Shown here: positions 1-5,404 of the stretch, in pieces | Layout of the letters: each line of letters begins with the position of its first letter | Numbering within the stretch: position 1 is the first letter of the stretch | Assembly (NCBI RefSeq): GCF_910587525.1 | Contig: NZ_CAJULS010000114.1 | Location: 1-7,630 of the forward strand | Length of the DNA stretch: 7,630 nucleotides | Direction of reading: 5' to 3' | DNA from: an uncultured Oscillibacter sp. | GTDB lineage: Bacteria > Bacillota > Clostridia > Oscillospirales > Oscillospiraceae | The notes under the pieces: generated by a model | What the model was told of the DNA's origin: nothing | Database searches by the model: none | The model's input: only the letters and a program-made list of their open reading frames with translations | Made by a program: the position numbers and the translations under genes

Positions 1-1557
1 GGCTTCGGCAACAAGCAGGACGCGCTGTACGAGCCCCTGTGCGCCTGGTGTTCCACCCAGGTGGGGGGGAGACTTGTGAAGCTGGAGTGCAGCCGGGAGG
101 AGACCTTTGTCTCCAACCGGGTCCGCCACGCCATCCGCACCCATATCATCTCCTACCTCCGGCCCGACGGGACGCTGGTGGCCCGAAAGTTTGAGTCCTT
201 TTCCAACCAGGGGGCCTACGCCTCCCACGGCCACGGCGTCAACGCCAAGGGCATGAACGCCTTCCCCCAGCTCTATCCCTGCCCGAATGTGGAGTGCGAC
301 AGCTGGACGGTGTTTACCAACAAGCCCGCCGCCGGCGCCATGCGGGGCTACGGCATCCCCCAGGCCATGTTCGCCGGGGAGAGCCATATCGACGACATCT
401 GCGAGGCCATCCATATGACGCCCCTGGAGTTCCGGCGAAAAAACCTGATGCCTGTGGGCTATGTGGACGGCTTCTCCAAAAATGAGCTGTACCACGACAC
501 CTTCAACCAGTGTATGGACAAGGGAATCCAGGCCATGGACTATCTGCGGAAGTTCGAGGCGTACCGGGACCAGACCGGCCCCGTCCGCCGGGGCGTGGGA
601 CTGGCGGTATTCTGGTACAATACCGCTGTATGGCCCATCTCCCTGGAGAGCTCCTCCTGCCGCATGGTGCTGAACCAGGACGGCTCCCTCCAGTTCCAGA
701 CCGGTGAGACGGAGATCGGCCAGGGCTGCGACACCGCCTACTCCCAGATGGTGGCGGACGCCGTGGGAATCCCTTTTGAGGATGTTCACGTGGTCTCCGC
801 CCAGGACACCGACGTCACCCCCTTCGGCACCGGGGCCTACGCCTCCCGGCAGACCTACATCGGCGGTTTTTCCATCATGCAGACGGCCCTGGCCCTGCGG
901 GAGCGCATTTTGAACATTGCCCATGAACAGACCCGGATGTCTGTCTCCAATCTGGACCTGGCGGACGGGCAGATCATCCGCAAATCCGACGGGCGGATTT
1001 TGAAGTCCCTGGGAGATCTGGCCACGGAGAGCCTGTACTCTCTGGAGCACAGCCAGCATATCACCGCCGAGACCACGGCCCAGATCAAGTCCAACGCCTA
1101 CTCCTTCGGCTGCTCCTTTGCCGAGGTGGAGGTGGACATCCCCATGTGCCGGGTGAAGCTGCTGCGGCTGGTAAATGTCCACGACTGCGGCCGCCTCATC
1201 AACCCCGCCCTGGCGGAGGCCCAGGTCCACGGCGGCATGTCCATGGCCATCGGTTACGGCCTCTCGGAGGAGCTGAAATTTGACGAGAAGACTGGCAAGA
1301 CCCTGAACGGCAACCTGCTGGACTACAAGCTGTCCACGTTTATGGACCACCCCTCCCTGGAGGCGGCCTTTGTGGAGAACCCGGAGCCCACCTCTCCCTA
1401 CGGTACCAAGGCCCTGGGCGAGCCTCCGGCCTGCTCCGGCGCCCCGGCCATCCGCAATGCCATTTTGAACGCCACCGGTGTGGCCATCGACTGCTGTCCC
1501 ATCACGCCCCATGCCCTGTACCGCGAATTTAAGGCGGCTGGACTGATTCAGGATTAA
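1..1557 (+). CDS. xdhA: Xanthine dehydrogenase-type molybdenum hydroxylase, Mo-cofactor-binding large subunit (5' partial)
   Basis: The reading frame is open from base 1, and the first visible residues GFGNKQD are the end of the family's GGGFG motif. About 230 N-terminal residues are therefore missing compared with E. coli XdhA (about 750 aa); 518 residues are visible. This subunit carries the molybdopterin cofactor and hydroxylates a purine or related heterocycle in the cytoplasm. Visible motifs (residue 1 = first codon) are SREETF near 30, NQGAYASHGHG near 70, GAMRGYG with Arg at 115, TEIGQG at 237-242, and KALGEPP with the expected catalytic base Glu at 474. From memory, the sequence follows E. 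coli XdhA closely in these blocks and through to the C-terminus. It is the first visible gene of a three-gene operon; the next start lies 15 nt past the stop. The family is clear. The exact substrate (xanthine, hypoxanthine or another heterocycle) is not. Confidence 0.93.
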   Translation, partial: GFGNKQDALYEPLCAWCSTQVGGRLVKLECSREETFVSNRVRHAIRTHIISYLRPDGTLVARKFESFSNQGAYASHGHGVNAKGMNAFPQLYPCPNVECDSWTVFTNKPAAGAMRGYGIPQAMFAGESHIDDICEAIHMTPLEFRRKNLMPVGYVDGFSKNELYHDTFNQCMDKGIQAMDYLRKFEAYRDQTGPVRRGVGLAVFWYNTAVWPISLESSSCRMVLNQDGSLQFQTGETEIGQGCDTAYSQMVADAVGIPFEDVHVVSAQDTDVTPFGTGAYASRQTYIGGFSIMQTALALRERILNIAHEQTRMSVSNLDLADGQIIRKSDGRILKSLGDLATESLYSLEHSQHITAETTAQIKSNAYSFGCSFAEVEVDIPMCRVKLLRLVNVHDCGRLINPALAEAQVHGGMSMAIGYGLSEELKFDEKTGKTLNGNLLDYKLSTFMDHPSLEAAFVENPEPTSPYGTKALGEPPACSGAPAIRNAILNATGVAIDCCPITPHALYREFKAAGLIQD

Positions 1558-1572
1558 AGGAGGGAACCGCAT

Positions 1573-2454
1573 ATGTATGACATGAAAGCCCTGTATCAGG
1601 CGAAGAGCGTTGCTGATGCCGTGGCCCTCCGCCTGGCCTATCCCGAGGCACAGATCATCGCCGGCGGTTCCGATGTGCTGGTGCAGATGCGGGAGGGCAA
1701 GCGGGCCGGCGCGGAGCTGATCTCCATCCAGACCCTGGACGAGATCCGGGGCGTCTCCATGGACGGCGACGGCACGCTGCGGATCGGCTCCCTTACCAGC
1801 TTTTCCCATATCACCCGGGATCCGCTGATTCAAAAGCATATCAACGTGCTGGGAGAGGCCGTGGACCAGGTGGGCGGCCCCCAGATCCGCAACATCGGCA
1901 CTATCGGCGGCAACACCTGCAACGGCGTCACCTCTGCCGACTCTGCCTCCACCCTCCACGCCTGGGACGCCGTGGTGGAGCTGACAGGCCCGGAGGGCGT
2001 CCGCCGCCAGCCCATCCACGACTTCTACATTCGGGCGGGCAGGGTGGATATCCGGGAGGGAGAGATTCAGACCGCCATTCTCATCCCAAAGGAGAGCTAC
2101 GAGAACTGCTTCGGCCACTATATCAAGTACGCCATGCGCAGCGCCATGGACATCGCCACTCTGGGCACCTCCGTCAACGTCCGTCTTTCTGCAGACCGGA
2201 AAACGGTGGAGCGGGCCCGGGTTGCCTTCGGCGTGGCGGGACCCGTGCCCCTGCGGGCGGCGCACGCCGAGGCCCTGGCGGCGGGGCGGCCAGTCTCTAT
2301 GGAGCTGGCGGACGCTTTTGCCCAGGCGGTAAAAGAGGACATCAATCCCCGGGACTCCTGGCGGGCGGCTAAGGACTTCCGCCTCCATATCGCCGTGGAG
2401 AGCGCCCGGCGGGCCTTCATCGAATCTGTGAAACTGGCGGGAGGTGAGCTGTAA
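1573..2454 (+). CDS. xdhB: Xanthine dehydrogenase-type FAD-binding subunit
   Basis: This is the medium subunit, which holds FAD and passes electrons from the iron-sulfur subunit to NAD+ or another acceptor. The 293 residues match the usual length of about 292 for E. coli XdhB. AGGSD at residues 30-34 is the first FAD pyrophosphate-binding loop. GGPQIRN...GTIGGN at about 101-114 is the second, followed by CNGVTSADSA. The C-terminal third, including KYAMRSAMDIATLG and VAFGVAGPVP, fits the CO dehydrogenase flavoprotein C-terminal domain. I see no inserted Cys cluster of the kind found in 4-hydroxybenzoyl-CoA reductase. The ATG at 1573 is chosen because AGGAGGG at 1558-1564 sits 8 nt upstream. 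The stop overlaps the next gene's ATG in TAATG, which suggests coupled translation with the [2Fe-2S] subunit. Confidence 0.93.
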   Translation: MYDMKALYQAKSVADAVALRLAYPEAQIIAGGSDVLVQMREGKRAGAELISIQTLDEIRGVSMDGDGTLRIGSLTSFSHITRDPLIQKHINVLGEAVDQVGGPQIRNIGTIGGNTCNGVTSADSASTLHAWDAVVELTGPEGVRRQPIHDFYIRAGRVDIREGEIQTAILIPKESYENCFGHYIKYAMRSAMDIATLGTSVNVRLSADRKTVERARVAFGVAGPVPLRAAHAEALAAGRPVSMELADAFAQAVKEDINPRDSWRAAKDFRLHIAVESARRAFIESVKLAGGEL

Positions 2455-2957
2455 TGGAGAGGCATCAGATTCAGTATCAGACCGTTCATTTCAACCTCAA
2501 CGGCAAGGACGTGGAGAAGACGGTGGATGTCCGGGCCAGCCTCACGGATATGCTGCGCAACGACTACCACACCCTGTCTGTGAAAAAGGGCTGCGAGGTG
2601 GGGGAGTGCGGCGCCTGCAACGTGCTGATCAACGGCGAGACCTTCAACTCCTGCATCTATCTGGCCGTCTGGGCCGAGGGCAAGCATATCCGCACGCTGG
2701 AGGGTCTCATGGGTCCCGACGGGGAGCTCAGTGACATTCAGCAGGCATTCATCGACGAGGCGGCCATCCAGTGCGGCTTCTGCACGCCGGGTTTCATCAT
2801 GTCGGCGGTGGAGCTGCTGGAGAGCGGGAAGGAGTACACGGACGAGGAGATTCGCAAACTTCTCTCCGGTCACCTGTGCCGCTGCACAGGGTATGAGAAC
2901 ATCCTCCGGGCGGTGAAAAAGACCATGTACAGGCGGTTGGGCAAGGAGCCCAGCTGA
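2454..2957 (+). CDS. xdhC: Xanthine dehydrogenase-type [2Fe-2S] iron-sulfur subunit
   Basis: This small subunit (167 aa; E. coli XdhC is about 159) carries the two [2Fe-2S] clusters that link the Mo centre to FAD. The N-terminal plant-type ferredoxin domain holds Cys47, Cys52, Cys55 (motif CEVGECGAC) and Cys67. The C-terminal helical domain holds Cys107 and Cys110 (CGFC) and Cys142 and Cys144 (CRC in HLCRCTGY). All eight ligands are present, so the subunit should be functional. The start ATG shares its A with the stop of the FAD subunit, and GGGAGGTGA at 2439-2447 provides the ribosome binding site. A strong terminator follows about 28 nt past the stop, making this the last gene of the operon. 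The symbol follows the E. coli xdhABC convention. In some other bacteria xdhC instead names a maturation factor, which this is not. Confidence 0.94.
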   Translation: MERHQIQYQTVHFNLNGKDVEKTVDVRASLTDMLRNDYHTLSVKKGCEVGECGACNVLINGETFNSCIYLAVWAEGKHIRTLEGLMGPDGELSDIQQAFIDEAAIQCGFCTPGFIMSAVELLESGKEYTDEEIRKLLSGHLCRCTGYENILRAVKKTMYRRLGKEPS

Positions 2958-2984
2958 CGCAGCGGCGCGGCGGAATCCGGATAT

Positions 2985-3013
2985 AAAACGGGAGGCATCC
3001 GCCTCCCGTTTTT
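2985..3013 (+). terminator. Intrinsic terminator of the xdh operon
   Basis: A perfect 12-bp stem, AAAACGGGAGGC (2985-2996) with GCCTCCCGTTTT (3001-3012), encloses an ATCC loop and ends in TTTTT at 3009-3013. It starts about 28 nt past the xdhC stop. Because the stem begins with AAAA, the other strand also ends in a four-T run, so it could stop leftward transcripts from the ModE-like gene too. Between here and 3161 (148 nt) I see no gene, only an imperfect direct repeat containing GTGCCGG near 3061 and 3097. Confidence 0.9.
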
Positions 3014-3161
3014 ATCTGTGTCAATATAGTGGCCGTCAAACTGGATTATTTCGGAGTCAGGTGCCGGCTCTCTTTGAATTCCGTAAGGGGGGCTCAGTGC
3101 CGGTTCAGAGGATGGATATTGTCCTCAATTGCTTATTCCAGTAGCTCTGCCGCGGATTTTC

Positions 3162-3533
3162 TCACAGTTCCTGATCCGGGGTCCGGTAGAAACCAAAGGC
3201 CTCCTCAAATCTCTCCCGTGCATAGCGGTCCACATCGGCCTGATATGCACGGTATGCCGCCAGCAGCCGCTCCGCCTCCGGGGTCAGCACCGCTCCGCCT
3301 CCGTGCCGCCCGCCGGTGGTGGAGTGCAGCATCTTGCAGCCAAAGACCTCCTCGGCGGTGCGGATGATGCGCCATGCCTTGGAATAGGCCATCTCCATGG
3401 ACGAGGCCGCGGCCCGCAGGGAGCGGTGCTCCCGCACCCGTTCCAGGAGCGTGGCAATACCGGGGCCGAAGCAGCGCTGGTGGTCGTCGCTGTATAGCCG
3501 GATAGTCAGTTTCAGATGCAGTTCCTTGTCCAT
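3162..3533 (-). CDS. ModE-like winged-helix regulator lacking a molybdate-binding domain
   Basis: This 123-aa protein matches the N-terminal DNA-binding domain of ModE and related LysR-like winged-helix proteins. Residues 38-57 (SLRAAASSMEMAYSKAWRII) form the helix-turn-helix. GGRHGGGAVLT at 74-84 is the glycine-rich wing typical of ModE, followed by an amphipathic helix (AERLLAAYRAYQADVDRYAR) of the kind used for dimerisation. E. coli ModE is about 260 aa with two Mop domains that bind molybdate. None is present here, so any metal or ligand sensing must be indirect. The ATG at 3533 is preferred over an in-frame TTG at 3551 because GGGGG lies 6 nt upstream of the ATG, while only AT-rich sequence precedes the TTG. 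The gene converges on the xdh operon and diverges from the aldo/keto reductase gene. Control of either is plausible but not shown. Confidence 0.85.
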   Translation of the reverse strand: MDKELHLKLTIRLYSDDHQRCFGPGIATLLERVREHRSLRAAASSMEMAYSKAWRIIRTAEEVFGCKMLHSTTGGRHGGGAVLTPEAERLLAAYRAYQADVDRYARERFEEAFGFYRTPDQEL

Positions 3534-3566
3534 TGAGAGCCCCCGTTTCAACAGATTAATATTTTT

Positions 3567-3594
3567 ATTTTATCACAGTTTCCGCGGTTTGCAA
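3567..3594 (-). promoter_or_regulatory. Predicted sigma-70-type promoter of the ModE-like gene
   Basis: Read on the minus strand, the -35 box is TTGCAA (3594-3589), the spacer is 16 bp, and the extended -10 is TGATAAAAT (3575-3567) with core TAAAAT. Transcription would begin around 3560, about 27 nt before the ATG at 3533. The -35 is shared with the opposite promoter. Confidence 0.6.
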
Positions 3595-3597
3595 ACC
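3586..3597. repeat. 12-bp perfect palindrome GGTTTGCAAACC (candidate operator)
   Basis: GGTTTGCAAACC is perfectly self-complementary and is centred between the two divergent promoters. Its core TTGCAA can serve as the -35 box on both strands. A dimeric regulator bound here would block or tune both promoters at once. The ModE-like protein encoded next to it is the natural candidate, by position only. Confidence 0.55.
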
Positions 3598-3616
3598 CGG
3601 CAAAGTATGATATAGT
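3589..3616 (+). promoter_or_regulatory. Predicted sigma-70-type promoter of the aldo/keto reductase operon
   Basis: The -35 box is TTGCAA (3589-3594), the spacer is 16 bp, and the extended -10 is TGATATAGT (3608-3616) with core TATAGT. It mirrors the leftward promoter in box sequence, spacer length and TG extension. Transcription would begin near 3623, leaving a leader of about 200 nt before the ATG at 3821. Confidence 0.6.
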
Positions 3617-3622
3617 GAATAA

Positions 3623-3820
3623 AGCGGGAAAGGCGGCAGGCATACGGCCTGCCGGTGCGCGAGCGTGCTTTTGCGGAACGGTGAAGTCAGACAGGCCGGT
3701 CTTTTCAGCGGTCTTGGCGGGGCCGCCAGATATCTTTGGCGCTTCCCGGGCCTGTTGGCGATAGAGTCATTTCAGGAAAAATCTCCGTCCAATGCGGAGA
3801 AAAAGCAGGAGGAAAGAGTT
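3623..3820 (+). promoter_or_regulatory. Long structured 5' leader of the aldo/keto reductase gene
   Basis: About 198 nt separate the predicted transcription start from the ATG, and no convincing gene lies within. The frame of the reductase stays open upstream to a GTG at 3665, but the encoded extension resembles nothing I recognise and the strong ribosome binding site is at 3807-3814. Hairpin 1 pairs CGGCAGGC (3634-3641) with GCCTGCCG (3647-3654). A longer-range stem pairs ACAGGCC (3691-3697) with GGCCTGT (3749-3755). CAGGCCG (3692-3698) can instead pair with CGGCCTG (3645-3651), which would disrupt both. A last hairpin pairs TCTCCG (3782-3787) with CGGAGA (3795-3800) just upstream of the ribosome binding site. 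This suggests a regulatory RNA, but I cannot match it to a known riboswitch class. Confidence 0.4.
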
Positions 3821-4846
3821 ATGGAAAAAATCCGGCTGGGCTGCACAGAGCTGTATGTCACCAAAACGGCCTTTGGCGCACTGCCCATCCAGCGCATCTC
3901 CAAGGCCGACGCGGTGAAGCTGGTCCGCAGGGCATATGAGAGCGGTATCAACTACTTTGATACCGCCAATATGTACACCGACAGCGAGGAAAAGCTGGGG
4001 GAGGCCCTCCATGACGTGCGGACAAACATCGTGATTTCTACTAAGAGCGCTGCTACGGACAAGAAGACGGCCTTGTCCCACATGGAGCAGAGCCTCCGCC
4101 GTCTGCGGACAGATTACATCGACCTTTTTCAGTTCCACAATCCGGCTAAGCTCCCTGATATTGAGGACCCGGACGGGGCCTTTGCCGCGGCGCTGGAGAT
4201 GCAGAAAAAGGGGTACATCCGCCATATTGGAATCACCAATCACCGCTTGGGCGTTGCCCAGGAGGCCATTGCCTCCGGAAACTTTGAGACTCTTCAGTTT
4301 CCCTTCTGCTATCTGACCACGGAGAAGGAACTGGATCTGGTGGCCAAGTGCAGGGCGGCCGATATGGGCTATATCGCCATGAAGGGCCTCTCCGGAGGTC
4401 TCCTCAACAACGCGGAGGCGTGCTACTGCTTCATGAAGCAGTTTGACAACGTGGTGCCCATTTGGGGTATCCAGCGGGAGGAGGAGCTGGACCAGTGGCT
4501 GGAGCTGACAGAGCGGGACCCGGAGATGACCCCGGAGCTCCAGGCCGTCATCGACCAGGACCGGAAGGAGCTGGCGGGAAACTTCTGCCGCAGCTGCGGC
4601 TACTGCCTGCCCTGCGCCGCCGGAATCGACATTCCCCAGGCGGCCCGGATGTCTGCGCTGCTGCGCCGCTCCCCCTACCGGCCCTATATGAGCGACGAGT
4701 GGCATGCCAAAATGCACAAGATCGAGGAGTGCGTCCACTGCGGCGCCTGCAAGAGCCGCTGCCCCTACGGCTTGGACACCCCGGAGCTGCTGAAGATCAT
4801 GCTGGCGGACTACGAACAGTTTTACGCTGAGCACCACAACGATTGA
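3821..4846 (+). CDS. Aldo/keto reductase with C-terminal 4Fe-4S ferredoxin-like domain
   Basis: This 341-aa protein has an aldo/keto reductase TIM barrel (about residues 1-265) followed by an iron-sulfur tail. The family's catalytic tetrad is complete: Asp47 and Tyr52 (FDTANMY), Lys75 (ISTKS) and His106 (QFHN). The tail has CxxCxxCxxC (FCRSCGYCLPCA, about 267-277) and CxxCxxCxxxCP (CVHCGACKSRCP, about 312-323), eight cysteines that could hold two [4Fe-4S] clusters. Such fusions are common in anaerobes, are presumably cytoplasmic oxidoreductases and mostly lack known substrates. The ATG at 3821 follows AGGAGGAA (3807-3814) by about 6-8 nt, far better than the in-frame GTG at 3665. The next gene starts 11 nt after the stop, so the two are likely one transcript. 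The long leader suggests regulated expression. The family call is firm; the substrate is unknown. Confidence 0.92.
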   Translation: MEKIRLGCTELYVTKTAFGALPIQRISKADAVKLVRRAYESGINYFDTANMYTDSEEKLGEALHDVRTNIVISTKSAATDKKTALSHMEQSLRRLRTDYIDLFQFHNPAKLPDIEDPDGAFAAALEMQKKGYIRHIGITNHRLGVAQEAIASGNFETLQFPFCYLTTEKELDLVAKCRAADMGYIAMKGLSGGLLNNAEACYCFMKQFDNVVPIWGIQREEELDQWLELTERDPEMTPELQAVIDQDRKELAGNFCRSCGYCLPCAAGIDIPQAARMSALLRRSPYRPYMSDEWHAKMHKIEECVHCGACKSRCPYGLDTPELLKIMLADYEQFYAEHHND

Positions 4847-4857
4847 GGGGGGATAGC

Positions 4858-5295
4858 ATGCTTTTCAAAAACAAGGATGTGAGCCTGGAGCTGCATGTGG
4901 TCAACTATGAGTTTCCCGCCGGCGGCGGCGACCCGGACAGCGACGACCGCAACTGGCTTGTTCTGCGGTGTACCTGGATCAACGGGGAGGGGGCCATCGT
5001 CAAGGATTCCAACAGCTGCCTTCTGACCTACGAGCTGCGGGAGATGACCGCCGGATTGAAAGTGCTGAACGCCGGCATCCGGGACAGCTATGCCAGCGGC
5101 TTCGTGGACCCCTACTTCGAGGTGGCGGCCCAGACGGAGGGAGAGGTGTTCCGGGTGGATGTGTCCTTCTACCTGCCCAACACCATGGACGGCGACGACA
5201 CCGCCGAGGTGGAGGCCGTGATGACCAGGGAGGAGATGAAAGCCCTCATCGGCGAGCTGGACAGCCTGTGCGAAAAATATCCGGACAGAAAGTGA
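4858..5295 (+). CDS. WapI-like hypothetical protein
   Basis: This is a 145-aa acidic soluble protein with no signal peptide or membrane segment. Its pattern is an N-terminal beta-strand run (VSLELHVVNYEFP), a polar Gly/Asp loop, DRNWLVLRCTWI, then LLTYELREMTAGL and a C-terminal helix (REEMKALIGELDSLCEKYP). This resembles the WapI-type immunity family, small proteins first known as antidotes to the contact-dependent toxin WapA of Bacillus. The match is by overall pattern from memory, not by a diagnostic motif. No toxin gene lies beside it, so it may be an orphan immunity-type protein or a homolog with another role. The ATG at 4858 is chosen because GAGGGGGGA (4845-4853) precedes it. It follows the reductase stop by 11 nt and is probably cotranscribed with it. 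Confidence 0.6.
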   Translation: MLFKNKDVSLELHVVNYEFPAGGGDPDSDDRNWLVLRCTWINGEGAIVKDSNSCLLTYELREMTAGLKVLNAGIRDSYASGFVDPYFEVAAQTEGEVFRVDVSFYLPNTMDGDDTAEVEAVMTREEMKALIGELDSLCEKYPDRK

Positions 5296-5308
5296 GAACT
5301 GTCGAAAA

Positions 5309-5342
5309 AACCGGGCGCAACCGCCGGAAGTTGCGCCCGGTT
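5309..5342. terminator. Perfect 13-bp hairpin after the WapI-like gene
   Basis: AACCGGGCGCAAC (5309-5321) pairs with GTTGCGCCCGGTT (5330-5342) around an 8-nt loop, starting 13 nt past the stop of the WapI-like gene. On the plus strand it is followed by GGTTGATTTC, which is a poor U-tract. On the minus strand the stem runs into TTTTTT. It most likely ends the reductase operon, but the U-tract is better placed for leftward transcripts. Confidence 0.65.
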
Positions 5343-5344
5343 GG

Positions 5345-5374
5345 TTGATTTCGGGGATTTTTTCGGGGTATTAT
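5345..5374 (+). promoter_or_regulatory. Predicted promoter of the membrane XRE-type gene
   Basis: TTGATT (5345-5350) and TATTAT (5369-5374) are separated by 18 bp, directly after the preceding hairpin and about 30 nt before the ATG at 5405. The octamer TTTCGGGG occurs twice in the spacer, at 5349-5356 and 5361-5368, exactly 12 bp apart. A possible operator role is speculation. Confidence 0.45.
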
Positions 5375-5404
5375 GAGGGCAGAACAAGATTGGAGGGACG
5401 GCTT

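Noticed and set aside
2118..2873. Minus-strand open frame (251 codons) spanning the FAD and [2Fe-2S] subunit genes
   Set aside because: Both sense genes are clear members of known families across the whole stretch; the antisense frame shows no domain.
3057..3106. Imperfect direct repeat containing GTGCCGG between the xdh terminator and the ModE-like gene
   Set aside because: Only two short imperfect copies about 36 bp apart, lying between convergent genes with no promoter nearby; likely chance.
3670..3760. Possible cobalamin riboswitch core (GGAA followed by GGTGAAGTC, and an AGTCAG-like string) in the leader
   Set aside because: The hallmark GCCACTG box is missing and the fragments are not in the order or spacing of the cobalamin family. 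An Infernal search with the Rfam cobalamin model would settle it.
3782..3800. Small hairpin TCTCCG/CGGAGA before the reductase ribosome binding site read as a terminator
   Set aside because: On the plus strand it is followed by A, not T. Terminator geometry exists only on the minus strand, where no gene would use it.
3665..3820. In-frame N-terminal extension of the aldo/keto reductase from a GTG at 3665
   Set aside because: No ribosome binding site at the GTG, the extension resembles no known domain, and the ATG at 3821 has AGGAGGAA at ideal spacing directly before residues typical of the family's N-terminus.
3767..4837. Long minus-strand open frame (356 codons) opposite the aldo/keto reductase gene
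   Set aside because: It mirrors the codon structure of a well-supported GC-rich gene, has low-complexity content without a recognisable domain, and lacks a convincing ribosome binding site.
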